NCBI GenBank assembly: GCA_029859455.1
Contig: JAOUDE010000202.1
Coordinates: forward strand, 1 to 5,253
Direction: 5' to 3'
Source of the DNA: Ignavibacteria bacterium
GTDB lineage: Bacteria > Bacteroidota > Ignavibacteria > UBA10030 > UBA6906
Length of the DNA stretch: 5,253 bases
Shown: positions 4,937 to 5,253 of the stretch, piece by piece
Layout: the number at the start of each line of letters is the position of its first letter
How positions within the stretch are numbered: the stretch's first letter is position 1
Position numbers and translations under genes: made by a program
The notes under the pieces: generated by a model
The model's database searches: none
Told to the model about the DNA's origin: nothing
The model's input: only the letters and a program-made list of their open reading frames with translations

Positions 4937-5253
4937 ATGGTCAAGGATATCCTGAAACAATGTGATGACAGGATGACGAAGGCGGTCGAGGTTGTCCGCC
5001 TGGAACTTGTCAAGATCCGGACCGGGAAGGCGACCACCGCTCTTCTCGACGGCATCAAGGTGGATTATTACGGAACGATGACCCCGCTTTCCCAGGTCGG
5101 GAATATCAGTGTTGTCGATGTTCACACGCTGACGGTCCAGCCCTGGGACAAAAGCATGCTGGATCCTATTGTCAAAGCGGTGATGACGGCGAATCTCGGA
5201 TTGAATCCAGCCCCGGATGGAGAGATTATCCGTGTCCCCATCCCCCCCCTGAA
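4937..5253 (+). CDS. frr: Ribosome recycling factor RRF, 3'-truncated by the window edge
   Basis: RRF works with EF-G to split the ribosome after termination. The window holds 105 codons of a protein usually near 185 residues, and the frame is open to the right edge. The start MVKDILKQCDDRMTKAVEVV aligns with the family N-terminus. Helix 1 leads into LVKIRTGKATTALLDGI (24-40), with the conserved Arg28 that contacts the ribosome. Residues about 30-104 form domain II, with VDYYGTMTPLSQVGNI (42-57) and the closing LGLNPAPDGEIIRVPIPPL (87-105). The long helices of domain I that follow lie beyond the window. A run of eight C bases at 5242-5249 lies within the IPPL codons and the frame is intact across it. 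The gene follows pyrH by 28 bases, a very common pairing. Confidence 0.96.
   Translation, partial: MVKDILKQCDDRMTKAVEVVRLELVKIRTGKATTALLDGIKVDYYGTMTPLSQVGNISVVDVHTLTVQPWDKSMLDPIVKAVMTANLGLNPAPDGEIIRVPIPPL

Noticed and set aside
4156..5058. A 300-codon open frame on the minus strand across pyrH and the start of frr
   Set aside because: It lies wholly opposite genes of certain identity, shows no recognisable domain, and is explained by codon bias in a moderately GC-rich genome. The same holds for the minus-strand frames at 1599-2072, 2509-2943, 3167-3763 and 3663-4250.

Overview
This window is an ordinary but compact piece of a bacterial chromosome. All eight genes read left to right. Two are cut by the window edges, and about 94% of the bases are coding. 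From left to right it holds the 3' part of a 2-oxo acid dehydrogenase E2 acyltransferase gene, lipA, then rplM, rpsI, rpsB, tsf, pyrH and the first 105 codons of frr. I see no mobile element, CRISPR array, tRNA, rRNA or recognisable accessory system, and I found no convincing undescribed system.

The organism is most likely from the Bacteroidota/Chlorobiota/Ignavibacteriota (FCB) side of the bacterial tree. The supports are the joined order rplM-rpsI-rpsB-tsf-pyrH-frr (two separate loci in E. coli), the S9 C-terminus ending RFQFSKR, the style of the E2 C-terminus, and an exact TAnnTTTG promoter element before rpsB. G+C content is moderate, roughly mid-fifties per cent by eye. Clear Shine-Dalgarno sites before rpsI, rpsB and frr argue against a typical Bacteroidia genome, where such sites are rare, so a Chlorobiota/Ignavibacteriota-like lineage is my best guess. 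This is inference, not proof.

Bases 1-1498 form a lipoate module. The E2 stop codon TAG touches the GTG start of lipA with no base between them and in the same frame. LipA inserts the sulphur atoms of the lipoyl group that E2 enzymes carry, so the enzyme and the maker of its cofactor are translated back to back.

Bases 1499-5253 form a translation module: ribosomal proteins L13, S9 and S2, the elongation factor EF-Ts, UMP kinase and ribosome recycling factor. Two gaps in it carry probable control signals. The 70-base gap before rplM has a promoter-like pair and forces a TTG start at 1569. The 116-base gap before rpsB has a promoter-like element, a UNCG-capped hairpin overlapping an alternative hairpin, and a second small stem before the ribosome binding site; it is a good candidate for a ribosomal protein leader. 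The remaining gaps are 10-29 bases, as expected for one operon. No rho-independent terminator was seen anywhere, so read-through from lipA into the ribosomal genes is possible.

Start codons vary: GTG for lipA and pyrH, TTG for rplM, ATG for the others. The rplM, tsf and pyrH starts given here differ from the longest open frames and rest on family alignment and local signals.
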